NCBI GenBank assembly: GCA_902478995.1
Contig: CABSNF010000086.1
Span: forward strand, 1 to 7,433
Direction of reading: 5' to 3'
DNA from: an uncultured Collinsella sp.
GTDB taxonomy: Bacteria; Actinomycetota; Coriobacteriia; Coriobacteriales; Coriobacteriaceae
DNA length: 7,433 nt
Below are positions 1 through 6,303 of this stretch, piece by piece. A model generated the notes under the pieces. That model was given only the letters and a program-made list of their open reading frames with translations. It ran no database searches and was not told the DNA's origin. A program made the position numbers and the translations under genes. The stretch's first letter is position 1, and every line of letters begins with the position of its first letter.

Positions 1-563
1 TTCATAGCGCGGCCGCCAGCCTCTTTTACTAGGACGTCGAGCTCCTGCAGCGCCTCGGGCGCTCCGGCCACAACCGTCTGCTGCGGGCTGTTGTAGTTGA
101 CTGGCCAGCAGTCCTCGCCGGCCTGTTTTGCCAGGCCCTCGACTTGCGCCGCATCGAGCTTGATGACGGCGCGCATGCCGCCCGGATGGCGCTCGGCAGC
201 CGCGGCCATCAGCGCCGCGCGCTCGCACACAAGCCCAAAGCCCGCTCGCGTATCGAACGCCCCCGCAAAGGTGAGCGCGGCGACCTCGCCCAGCGAGAAT
301 CCCGCACAGGCGGCAGGTACCACGCCGCGCTCACGCAGGGCGGCAGCCGCTGCCAGGTCGTGAACGAACACGCACGGCTGCGTGTTCTCGGTCTGCGAGA
401 GCTCCTCCTTGGAGGCACTCCGGCACTGCTCGCTGGTCCCCGGGCGCACCTCGTCGGCAATGGTGAACACCTCGGCGGCCGCCGGCGATGTCTCGATCAG
501 ATCGACGCCCATCGCGGGGTGTTGGGCACCCTGGCCGGCAAACAGAAACGCTACGCTACCCAT
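1..563 (-). CDS. fabD: Malonyl-CoA:ACP transacylase FabD, 3' end cut by window edge
   Basis: FabD transfers malonyl from CoA to the acyl carrier protein in the cytoplasm, providing the extender unit for type II fatty acid synthesis. I translated this frame by hand: it starts with ATG at 563 and stays open to base 1, giving 187 complete codons of the roughly 310 usual for the family, so the part carrying the catalytic His is outside. Visible family marks are the N-terminal FLFAGQGAQ (residues 6-14), the nucleophile elbow GFSLGE with Ser90, and NYNSPQQTVVAG near the right place for the substrate pocket. The usual elbow is GHSLGE, so Phe89 replaces His. The start lies 13 bases inside the end of fabK with only a weak purine-rich site (AAGGGTG) before it, which suggests translational coupling. 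Position directly after fabK in a fab operon supports the call. Confidence 0.95.
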   Translation of the reverse strand, partial: MGSVAFLFAGQGAQHPAMGVDLIETSPAAAEVFTIADEVRPGTSEQCRSASKEELSQTENTQPCVFVHDLAAAAALRERGVVPAACAGFSLGEVAALTFAGAFDTRAGFGLVCERAALMAAAAERHPGGMRAVIKLDAAQVEGLAKQAGEDCWPVNYNSPQQTVVAGAPEALQELDVLVKEAGGRAM

Positions 564-1495
564 GCGGACGCACCCTTCAGGACGCGCTCGGCGCCATCGA
601 CCAGATCGTCAACGATTTCGCGTGCGCTCTGGCGCTCGCTAACCATGCCGGCAATCTGTCCACACAAAAACGAACCCTCTTCGTAATTGCCGTCCTTGGC
701 GGCCTTGCGAAGGGCGCCCGTGCCCATGGCCCCGAGCTCCTCGACACTTACGCCCGCCGCCTCGCTCTTGGCGTATGCGTTGGTGAAGGGGCTCTTGAGG
801 GCGCGCACCGGATGTCCCGTCGAGCGACCAGTCGCACGCGTCGAAGTGTCGTTGGCCTTCAGGACCATCTCCTTGTACTGCTCCGATACGGTGCACTCGT
901 CTGCGACCAGAAAGCGCGTACCCACCTGCACGCCGGCGGCGCCCAGCATAAAGGCTGCCGCCACGCCGCGACCATCGGCAATACCGCCCGCCGCCACCAC
1001 GGGGATATCGACCGCATCGACAACCTGCGGCACCAGCGCCATCGTCGAGGTCTCGCCAATATGGCCGCCCGATTCGGTGCCCTCGGCAACAACCGCCGTG
1101 GCTCCACGACGCGCCACGAGGCGCGCCAGCGCCACCGAGGCAACGACCGGGATGACCTTGATGCCCGCCTCGTTCCACGCCTTCATGTACTTGGCGGGAT
1201 TGCCGGCGCCCGTCACTACGACCGGCACCCGCTCGTCGATCACGACCTGCGCGACCTCATCGGCAAACGGGCTCATGAGCATGACGTTCACGCCAAAGGG
1301 CTTATCCGTTTTGGTGCGCAGCTCATGAATCTGGTCGCGAAGCCAGTCGGCGTCGGCATTCATAGCCGCGATGATGCCTAGGCCGCCCGCCTCGGACACT
1401 GCGGACGCCAGCGAGGCATCGGCAATCCAGGCCATACCGCCCTGGAACACGGGCTTTTCGATGCCGAGCAGATCGCAGAGAGGAGTCTTGAGCAT
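551..1495 (-). CDS. fabK: Enoyl-ACP reductase II FabK (FMN-dependent)
   Basis: FabK catalyses the last step of each elongation cycle, reducing trans-2-enoyl-ACP with NAD(P)H through bound FMN. The 314-residue protein is full length for the family (about 310-325). It shows the TIM-barrel pattern of the nitronate monooxygenase/FabK superfamily: an N-terminal QGGMAWIAD (18-26), AEGTESGGHIG (137-147) with the conserved His145 corresponding to the key His of pneumococcal FabK, the phosphate-binding AAGGIADGRG (168-177), GVQVGTRF (188-195) and a C-terminal GQIAGMV (279-285). ATG at 1495 follows the acpP stop by 2 bases, and its GGAG site sits inside the last acpP codons, so the two genes are tightly coupled. 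A nitronate monooxygenase is the main alternative from sequence alone, but the position between acpP and fabD makes FabK nearly certain. FabK is unrelated to FabI/InhA and is known in other species to be insensitive to triclosan. Confidence 0.97.
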   Translation of the reverse strand: MLKTPLCDLLGIEKPVFQGGMAWIADASLASAVSEAGGLGIIAAMNADADWLRDQIHELRTKTDKPFGVNVMLMSPFADEVAQVVIDERVPVVVTGAGNPAKYMKAWNEAGIKVIPVVASVALARLVARRGATAVVAEGTESGGHIGETSTMALVPQVVDAVDIPVVAAGGIADGRGVAAAFMLGAAGVQVGTRFLVADECTVSEQYKEMVLKANDTSTRATGRSTGHPVRALKSPFTNAYAKSEAAGVSVEELGAMGTGALRKAAKDGNYEEGSFLCGQIAGMVSERQSAREIVDDLVDGAERVLKGASAWVA

Positions 1496-1497
1496 CT

Positions 1498-1734
1498 CTA
1501 CTTCTCCAATGCCGCCTCGACCGTATCGGCGAACTCGCCGACCGTCTTGGGGTTCTCCTCGGTATCGAGCTGGATGCCAAACTCGTCCTCGACGGCGACG
1601 AGGATCTCGACGGTGCCCAGGCTGTCGAGACCAATCTCCTCGAGCGTGGACTCGGGCTTCATCTCGACGTCGTCAAGGCCGGCGGTCTCGCGGATAACGT
1701 CGCAAACGCGCTCGAAGGTCTTCTGATCTGCCAT
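1498..1734 (-). CDS. acpP: Acyl carrier protein AcpP
   Basis: This is the small acidic cytoplasmic protein that carries growing acyl chains on a 4'-phosphopantetheine arm. The 78 residues match the family's 75-80. Ser38 in GLDSLG (35-40) is the predicted attachment site at the start of helix II, followed by the acidic recognition helix TVEILVAVEDEFGI. The residue just after DSL is Gly40, where most bacterial ACPs have Asp; the surrounding sequence is otherwise orthodox. ATG at 1734 is preceded by AAAGGAG (1742-1748) at 7 bases' spacing, an excellent ribosome site suited to an abundant protein. It lies 52 bases after fabH and 2 bases before fabK. Because the gene is second in the operon, its supply probably tracks that of FabH and FabK. 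A polyketide-type carrier protein is unlikely given the neighbours. Confidence 0.98.
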   Translation of the reverse strand: MADQKTFERVCDVIRETAGLDDVEMKPESTLEEIGLDSLGTVEILVAVEDEFGIQLDTEENPKTVGEFADTVEAALEK

Positions 1735-1786
1735 GGTAGTTCTCCTTTGTTTGTGCCCCAGGGGCGTTTTTATTTCCTATGTGCGA

Positions 1787-2746
1787 CTACTTCCAACGAA
1801 GCAGATAGCCACCTATATCCAGGCCAGCGCCAAATCCAACGAGGGCGATGGTGTCGTCCGCATTCAGTGCGTCGGTGCGTGCCAGCCGGTCAAGCGCAAG
1901 GGGAATGCAGGCGCTCGAAATGTTGCCGGTCTCGCGCAGTGTTCGAACCACGCGCTCGTCTGGCACGCCGAGGCGCTTGACCGCCTGACTCAGGATTCTT
2001 TCGTTAGCCTGATGGAATACAAAATGATCGATGTCTTCGACCGAAATGCCCGCATCGATCGCAAGCTTATGGACCGTGTCGCAGATTGCGTTGACGCCGA
2101 ACTTGAACACACGGCGGCCATTCATGGACAGCACGCTCTCGCTATCTGCGGAGGCCTTAAACGGCGAGGTGCCGACTAGACCAGGAACGCGCAACGTCTC
2201 GACGTCGGGCGCCGTCGAAAGCTCAACGGCAAGGGGGCTTTCTCCCCCAGCCCCAATCACTGCGGCGCCTGCCCCATCGCCAAAGAGCACGCAGGTGGCA
2301 CGGTCGGTCCAGTCGAGCGCGCGCGTCATCTGCTCGGCAGCAACGACAAGCACGCGCTCGGCACGGCCGCGGGCGATATAGCCCTCGGCGACATCGAGCG
2401 CAAATACGAAGCCGGCACAAGCCGCCGAGACATCGAAGGCAGGGCACGTCGCGCCTAGTCGCTCAGCAACGGCACACGCCTCAGCGGGAACAAGGTGGTC
2501 ACCCGTCGTCGTCGAGCAGACGATCAGATCCAGCTGGCTCGCGTCGATTCCGGACACCTGGAGTGCCCGCTCGCTCGCCGCTACGGCAAGGTCGTCAAGT
2601 GACTCGGTGGTGCAGACGTGGCGGCTCTTGATACCTGTGCGGGTAAAAATCCACTCATCCGAGGTATCGAGGAACTCAGACAGCTCGTCATTGGAAACAC
2701 TGCGCTCAGGAAGCGCCGAGCCTGTTCCAAGAATCGTGAAACCCAT
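1787..2746 (-). CDS. fabH: Beta-ketoacyl-ACP synthase III FabH
   Basis: FabH starts fatty acid chains by condensing an acyl-CoA primer with malonyl-ACP. The chosen start at 2746 gives 319 residues, normal for the family, beginning MGFTILGTGSALPE like other FabH proteins. The frame is open to an upstream ATG at 2803, but that would add 19 residues unlike any FabH N-terminus and overlap the repeat at 2763-2781; the start at 2746 has a near-perfect AAAGGAGG at 2753-2760. The Cys-His-Asn triad is visible: Cys110 in SAACAG, His245 in HQANER and Asn275 in TGNISSA. DEWIFTRTGI (30-39) and the C-terminal GFGAGLDIGGYLL (304-316) are also family features. Primer preference (straight or branched chain) cannot be read safely from sequence. 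First gene of the fabH-acpP-fabK-fabD operon and divergent from birA. Confidence 0.97.
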   Translation of the reverse strand: MGFTILGTGSALPERSVSNDELSEFLDTSDEWIFTRTGIKSRHVCTTESLDDLAVAASERALQVSGIDASQLDLIVCSTTTGDHLVPAEACAVAERLGATCPAFDVSAACAGFVFALDVAEGYIARGRAERVLVVAAEQMTRALDWTDRATCVLFGDGAGAAVIGAGGESPLAVELSTAPDVETLRVPGLVGTSPFKASADSESVLSMNGRRVFKFGVNAICDTVHKLAIDAGISVEDIDHFVFHQANERILSQAVKRLGVPDERVVRTLRETGNISSACIPLALDRLARTDALNADDTIALVGFGAGLDIGGYLLRWK

Positions 2747-2752
2747 CACTAG

Positions 2753-2760
2753 CCTCCTTT
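2753..2760 (-). promoter_or_regulatory. Ribosome binding site deciding the fabH start
   Basis: Read on the minus strand this is AAAGGAGG, 6 bases before the ATG at 2746. It is the strongest Shine-Dalgarno match in the fab operon and argues against the longer reading frame from 2803. Confidence 0.9.
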
Positions 2761-2762
2761 GA

Positions 2763-2781
2763 GTTGTTGACGTGTTTACAT
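2763..2781 (+). repeat. 19-bp direct repeat, copy 1 (candidate operator)
   Basis: The sequence GTTGTTGACGTGTTTACAT matches copy 2 at 2811-2829 in 18 of 19 bases. Its core, TGTTGACGTGTTTACA, has partial dyad symmetry around a two-base centre. It lies 2 bases upstream of the fabH ribosome binding site, in the predicted fabH leader, where a bound repressor could block transcription. No regulator is encoded in the window, so the binding protein is unknown. Confidence 0.7.
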
Positions 2782-2791
2782 CGACCAAGAG

Positions 2792-2833
2792 AGGATAGCG
2801 CATTTTAGTCGTTGTTGACGTGTTAACATTAAA
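2792..2833 (-). promoter_or_regulatory. fabH: Probable fabH operon promoter region
   Basis: On the minus strand this stretch contains three -10-like hexamers: TTTAAT (2828-2833), TAAAAT (2802-2807) and TATCCT (2792-2797, identical to the -10 of the rpsL promoter). None has a good -35 at 16-18 bases; the best is TCAACA 15 bases before TATCCT, which falls within repeat copy 2. For each choice copy 2 overlaps core promoter bases and copy 1 lies downstream of the predicted start. The exact core promoter is not resolved. Confidence 0.35.
2811..2829 (+). repeat. 19-bp direct repeat, copy 2 (candidate operator)
   Basis: The sequence GTTGTTGACGTGTTAACAT matches copy 1 in all but one base, 48 bases away start to start. 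Its core TGTTGACGTGTTAACA (2813-2828) is a better dyad than that of copy 1: 12 of 16 positions are symmetric, pattern TGTT-AC--GT-AACA. It overlaps the likely fabH core promoter. Each copy also contains TTGACG on the plus strand, so a -35 role for birA is a less likely alternative. Confidence 0.7.
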
Positions 2834-2854
2834 TTGTCCAAATGCGACAAAGGC

Positions 2855-2902
2855 TTCACATTGTGTCTATCTCTCGACACCATTGCGCGATTGCCTTATT
2901 AA
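2855..2902 (+). promoter_or_regulatory. birA: Candidate birA promoter
   Basis: Two overlapping options exist. TTCACA (2855-2860), 17 bases, CACCAT (2878-2883) would give a leader of about 33 bases that keeps the whole ribosome site. TCGACA (2874-2879), 17 bases, TATTAA (2897-2902) matches the consensus better but would start transcription inside the Shine-Dalgarno. The sequence alone does not decide between them. Confidence 0.3.
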
Positions 2903-2922
2903 CTTAGGAGGTAGCAGCTGTT

Positions 2923-3699
2923 ATGGATTCTCGTTTAACGATAGTCGACGTAACCGGATCGACCAACGATGACCTGCTCGAAGCAGGAAAACAGGGAGCG
3001 CCGCACGGCAAAGGACTTGCCGCCCGGGCTCAAACAGCAGGGCGCGGCCGGCGCGGGCACAAGTGGGACTCAACCGTCGGCAACTTATTGCTTTCGCTTG
3101 TCCTGCGCCCATGCGTTAATCCTGCAAAGTTCTCTGGTCTTGCCGCCGTCAGCGGCCTAGCGGTGCTCGAAGCACTCGAAAAGCAGGGTCTTGCAAACGA
3201 GATTCGCCTTAAATGGCCCAACGACCTTGTCGCGCGAGGACGCAAGCTCGGCGGCATTCTGGTCGAGGCCGCACGCGATAACGAAGGCAAACCTTTCGCC
3301 GTCTGCGGCATTGGTGTCAACGTAAACTATGTACCCTCGGAGGTTCCCGATGGCGGCCTGCCGGCAATCGGTCTCTCGGATCTCAACGAGAGCGTACCTG
3401 CCGTCGACATGCTTCTCGATGAGGTCTATCACGCAGTTATAGACGCTGCAGATGCCTGGGCAGAGCGCCTCAACGCCAAGGAAGAAGATGCCGGTCCGCT
3501 CGCGCCCGTCCACGACGAATATATCGCCCACCTTAATTGGATCGGGAAGCACGTTATCGCCCGCTCCCCCGCTGGAGACGAGCTGGCACGAGGCATATTT
3601 AGAACGGTCGACGATTGCGGCCGCGCATGCATTGAGACCGAGAGCGGCTTGTGCGTCTTCCACTTCGAAGAAGCATCCTTGCGCCCCCTGAGCGAATAG
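2923..3699 (+). CDS. birA: Biotin--[acetyl-CoA-carboxylase] ligase, short form without HTH
   Basis: The enzyme activates biotin with ATP to biotinyl-5'-AMP and attaches it to a lysine of the biotin carboxyl carrier protein, and so enables acetyl-CoA carboxylase to make malonyl-CoA. The 258-residue protein begins almost directly with the catalytic domain: STN (13-15), QTAGRGRRGHKW (37-48, the adenylate-binding loop), KWPND (97-101) with the conserved Lys, KLGGIL (108-113) and GIGVNVN (129-135). A small C-terminal beta domain follows from about residue 207. The N-terminal winged helix of repressor-type BirA (about 320 residues) is absent, so this protein is not expected to bind DNA. ATG at 2923 is preceded by AGGAGGT (2906-2912) with a 10-base gap. 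It is divergent from the fab operon, whose malonyl supply depends on this reaction, and convergent with rpsJ. Confidence 0.96.
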   Translation: MDSRLTIVDVTGSTNDDLLEAGKQGAPHGKGLAARAQTAGRGRRGHKWDSTVGNLLLSLVLRPCVNPAKFSGLAAVSGLAVLEALEKQGLANEIRLKWPNDLVARGRKLGGILVEAARDNEGKPFAVCGIGVNVNYVPSEVPDGGLPAIGLSDLNESVPAVDMLLDEVYHAVIDAADAWAERLNAKEEDAGPLAPVHDEYIAHLNWIGKHVIARSPAGDELARGIFRTVDDCGRACIETESGLCVFHFEEASLRPLSE

Positions 3700-3759
3700 G
3701 GCGCCGCAGCCGTCGGCTTGGCAGACGAATTCGCTATCCCAAAATCTAAACTCAAAACA

Positions 3760-3796
3760 AAAGGGCCCCGCTACCGTAACGGCAGCGGGGCCCTTT
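3760..3796. terminator. Bidirectional intrinsic terminator between birA and rpsJ
   Basis: A perfect 13-bp stem (AAAGGGCCCCGCT at 3760-3772 with AGCGGGGCCCTTT at 3784-3796), one A-C mismatch, 3 more pairs and a TAA loop make a very stable hairpin. On the minus strand it is followed by a T-rich run (TTTTGTTTT, 3754-3762 read in reverse), so it should end the str operon 19 bases after the rpsJ stop. In the plus direction only TTT follows, so termination of birA is probably weaker but still likely. Confidence 0.93.
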
Positions 3797-3815
3797 AAGC
3801 TAAGAGCGATATCGC

Positions 3816-4124
3816 TTAGAGCTTGATGTCGATGTCGACGCCAGCGGGAAGGTCGAGACGCATGAGCGAATCAACGGTGCCCGAGGTGGGGTCGAGGATG
3901 TCGATGAGGCGCTTGTGGGTGCGCATCTCGAACTGCTCACGGGAGTCCTTGTTCACGTGCGGCGAGCGGATAACCGTGTACAGGTTGCGCTCGGTGGGCA
4001 GGGGGACAGGACCGGAAACGCGAGCGCCGGTCTTCTGAGCGGTCTCGACGATGAGCTTCGCGGACTGATCGACGACCTCGTGATCATAGCCCTTGAGGCG
4101 AATGCGGATCTTCTGGGTAGCCAA
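3816..4124 (-). CDS. rpsJ: 30S ribosomal protein S10, TTG start
   Basis: S10 is a component of the 30S subunit head and, with NusB, a part of transcription antitermination complexes. The 102 residues equal the normal length and are conserved from the KIRIRLKGYDH start through VSGPVPLPTE, RSPHVNKDSREQFEMRTHKR and the LPAGVDIDIKL end. The first codon is TTG at 4124; GGAGG at 4131-4135 lies 6 bases before it, and no ATG in frame would give a complete S10. It is last in the str-type operon, 60 bases after fusA, and a terminator follows at once. In most bacteria rpsJ leads the S10 operon (rplC, rplD and others follow), so its place here is odd. The gene itself looks intact. Confidence 0.99.
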   Translation of the reverse strand: MATQKIRIRLKGYDHEVVDQSAKLIVETAQKTGARVSGPVPLPTERNLYTVIRSPHVNKDSREQFEMRTHKRLIDILDPTSGTVDSLMRLDLPAGVDIDIKL

Positions 4125-4130
4125 CTTAAA

Positions 4131-4135
4131 CCTCC
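4131..4135 (-). promoter_or_regulatory. rpsJ: Ribosome binding site supporting the rpsJ TTG start
   Basis: GGAGG on the minus strand, 6 bases upstream of TTG at 4124. The spacing is ideal and fixes the non-ATG start of rpsJ. Confidence 0.88.
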
Positions 4136-4142
4136 AAAGAGT

Positions 4143-4159
4143 GCGAGAGATGTTCTCGC
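4143..4159 (-). other. Small hairpin between fusA and rpsJ
   Basis: GCGAGA and TCTCGC form a perfect 6-bp stem with a 5-base loop, 7 bases upstream of the rpsJ ribosome site. No T-run follows, so it is not a classic terminator. It could be an RNA processing or stability element, or chance. Confidence 0.45.
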
Positions 4160-4184
4160 GGATTACGTAACAGGGAGCTCGAAC

Positions 4185-6284
4185 TTAGGCGTTCTTGCTC
4201 ATGACCTCGTCCACGATGGACTTGGGCGCGGGCTCATAAGAGTCGAACTGCATCGTGTAGGATGCACGGCCCTGGGTCTGGGAGCGAAGGTCGGTAGCGT
4301 AACCGAACATCTCGCCCAGCGGCACCTTGGCACGGATGAGCTTGCTGTTCTTGCGATCCTCCATGCCCTCGATCTTGCCGCGACGACCGGAGAGGTTGCC
4401 CATAACGTCGCCCATGTACTGCTCGGGAGTCTCGACCTCGACAGCCATGATCGGCTCGAGCAGCTGCGGATCGGACTTCTTGAGGGCGTCCTTGATAGCC
4501 ATGGAACCGGCGATCTTAAAGGCGGCCTCGGAGGAGTCGACCTCGTGGTAAGAACCGTCGAACAGGGTGACCTTGACGTCGAGGACCGGGAAGCCGGCGA
4601 TAACACCGGTGTTCAGGGCCTCCTGGATGCCCTTGTCGATGGACGGGATGTACTCCTTGGGCACGACGCCGCCGACGATAGCGTTGACGAACTCGTAGCC
4701 GAAGCCCTCCTCCATCTTCTCGAGCTTGATGACGGCGTGGCCGTACTGACCGCGACCACCGGACTGACGGACGAACTTGCCCTCAGCCTTCTCGACGTCG
4801 TGACCAGCGGTCTCGCGGTAGGCAACCTGGGGCTTACCAACGTTAGCGTCAACCTTGAACTCGCGGAGCAGACGGTCGACGATGATCTCGAGGTGCAGCT
4901 CGCCCATGCCGGCGATGATGGTCTGGCCGGTCTCGTGGTTGGTGGACACCTGGAAGGTCGGGTCCTCCTCGGCGAGCTTGGTCAGAGCCAGGGACATCTT
5001 GTCCTGCTCGGCCTTGGTCTTGGGCTCGATGGCAACGTCGATAACGGGCTTAGCGAACTCAATCTTCTCGAGGACGATCTCCTTGCCCTCTTCGCACAGG
5101 GTGTCACCGGTGGTGGAGTTCTTGAAGCCGACGCAAGCGACGATGTCGCCGGCAGCGGCGTCGTCACGGTCGATACGCTCGGCGGCGTTCATCTCGAGGA
5201 TGCGGCCGAGACGCTCGCGCTGACCGTTGGAAGCGTTGACAACGTAGGAGCCGGACTCAGCGCGGCCGGAGTAAACGCGGACATAGGTGAGCTTACCGAC
5301 GAACGGGTCGGTCATGATCTTGAAGACCAGGCCGGAGAAGGGCTCGTCGAAGGAAGGATGACGCTGGATCTCCTCGCCGGTGTCCGGATCGGTACCGGTG
5401 ACAGCCTCGACGTCGAGCGGGCTGGGCAGGTAGTCGACGACAGCGTCGAGCAGCTCCTGAACGCCCTTGTTCTTGTAGGCGGAACCCACGAAGACGAGGT
5501 TGAGCTCGTTGGCCAGAACGCCCTTGCGCAGAGCGGCCTTGAGCTCCTCGACAGTGAAGTCCTCCTCCATGAGGATCTTCTCCATGAGCTCGTCGTCAAA
5601 GCTGGCAGCAGCGTCAAGGAGCTCCTCGCGCTTGGTGGCAGCGATGTCGGCAAACTCAGCCGGGATCTCGTCCATCGGCTCGGGGTAGGTCATACCCTTC
5701 TCGTCGGCCTTGAAGTCCCATGCAGTCATGGTGACCAGGTCGATGACGCCCCAGAAGTTGTCCTCGGCGCCCATCGGGACCTGAGCGGCCACGGCGTTAG
5801 CGTCGAGACGATCCTTCATGGTCTCGATAGCGTTGAAGAAGTCAGCGCCCACGCGGTCATACTTGTTGATGAAGGCGATGCGGGGGACGTTGAAGGTGGA
5901 AGCCTGACGCCAAACGGTCTCAGACTGGGGCTGAACGCCGGCAACGGCGTCGAAGACGGCGACAGCGCCATCGAGGACGCGCAGGCAGCGCTCGACCTCG
6001 GCGGTGAAGTCAACGTGGCCCGGGGTGTCGATGATCTGGATGCGGTAGTCCTTACCGTCCTTGTTCCAGAAGCACGTGGTAGCGGCGGAGGTAATGGTTA
6101 CGCCGCGCTCCTGCTCCTGAACCATCCAGTCCATGGTGGCAGCGCCCTCATGGACCTCACCGATCTTGTGGGTCTTACCGGTGTAGTAAAGAATACGCTC
6201 GGTCGTGGTGGTCTTACCGGCATCGATGTGGGCCATGATGCCGATGTTACGGGTATCGGAAAGCTTGTACTTAGGCTTAGCCAT
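4185..6284 (-). CDS. fusA: Elongation factor G
   Basis: EF-G is the GTPase that drives translocation of tRNA and mRNA on the ribosome and, with ribosome recycling factor, subunit splitting. The 699 residues match the family. The GTPase motifs are G1 AHIDAGKT (18-25), the switch I region RGVTITSAATT (60-70), G3 DTPGH (86-90), G4 NKYD (140-143) and G5 GSA (267-269). Later domains are marked by GMGELHLEI (459-467) and the domain IV motif SGGRGQYGHA (508-517). G4 reads NKYD where nearly all EF-G have NKMD; the key Asn, Lys and Asp remain. ATG at 6284 has AAGGA (6291-6295) 6 bases upstream. It lies 19 bases after rpsG, within the str operon. The length and intact G motifs point to the canonical housekeeping protein and not a tetracycline-resistance homologue. 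Confidence 0.99.
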   Translation of the reverse strand: MAKPKYKLSDTRNIGIMAHIDAGKTTTTERILYYTGKTHKIGEVHEGAATMDWMVQEQERGVTITSAATTCFWNKDGKDYRIQIIDTPGHVDFTAEVERCLRVLDGAVAVFDAVAGVQPQSETVWRQASTFNVPRIAFINKYDRVGADFFNAIETMKDRLDANAVAAQVPMGAEDNFWGVIDLVTMTAWDFKADEKGMTYPEPMDEIPAEFADIAATKREELLDAAASFDDELMEKILMEEDFTVEELKAALRKGVLANELNLVFVGSAYKNKGVQELLDAVVDYLPSPLDVEAVTGTDPDTGEEIQRHPSFDEPFSGLVFKIMTDPFVGKLTYVRVYSGRAESGSYVVNASNGQRERLGRILEMNAAERIDRDDAAAGDIVACVGFKNSTTGDTLCEEGKEIVLEKIEFAKPVIDVAIEPKTKAEQDKMSLALTKLAEEDPTFQVSTNHETGQTIIAGMGELHLEIIVDRLLREFKVDANVGKPQVAYRETAGHDVEKAEGKFVRQSGGRGQYGHAVIKLEKMEEGFGYEFVNAIVGGVVPKEYIPSIDKGIQEALNTGVIAGFPVLDVKVTLFDGSYHEVDSSEAAFKIAGSMAIKDALKKSDPQLLEPIMAVEVETPEQYMGDVMGNLSGRRGKIEGMEDRKNSKLIRAKVPLGEMFGYATDLRSQTQGRASYTMQFDSYEPAPKSIVDEVMSKNA

Positions 6285-6303
6285 GTTAGTTCCTTACCTT
6301 AAC

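Noticed and set aside
488..1381. Plus-strand reading frame of 297 codons opposite fabK
   Set aside because: It is the mirror of the well-supported fabK gene, has no family motifs and is rich in Arg, His and Ala as expected for antisense of GC-rich coding sequence.
1755..1765. GCCCCAGGGGC followed by GTTTTTATTT, resembling a terminator on the plus strand between acpP and fabH
   Set aside because: The usable stem is only about 4-5 bp with a three-base loop and no plus-strand gene ends there. In the operon's own direction the T-run is on the wrong side.
2747..2803. N-terminal extension of fabH from an upstream ATG at 2803
   Set aside because: It has no resemblance to FabH, covers repeat copy 1 and the ribosome site, and the ATG at 2746 has AAAGGAGG at 6 bases.
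2763..2829. The repeats as classical BirA operators
   Set aside because: BirA sites have half-sites about 14-16 bases apart and need an HTH-bearing BirA; here the gap is 2 bases and the ligase lacks the domain.
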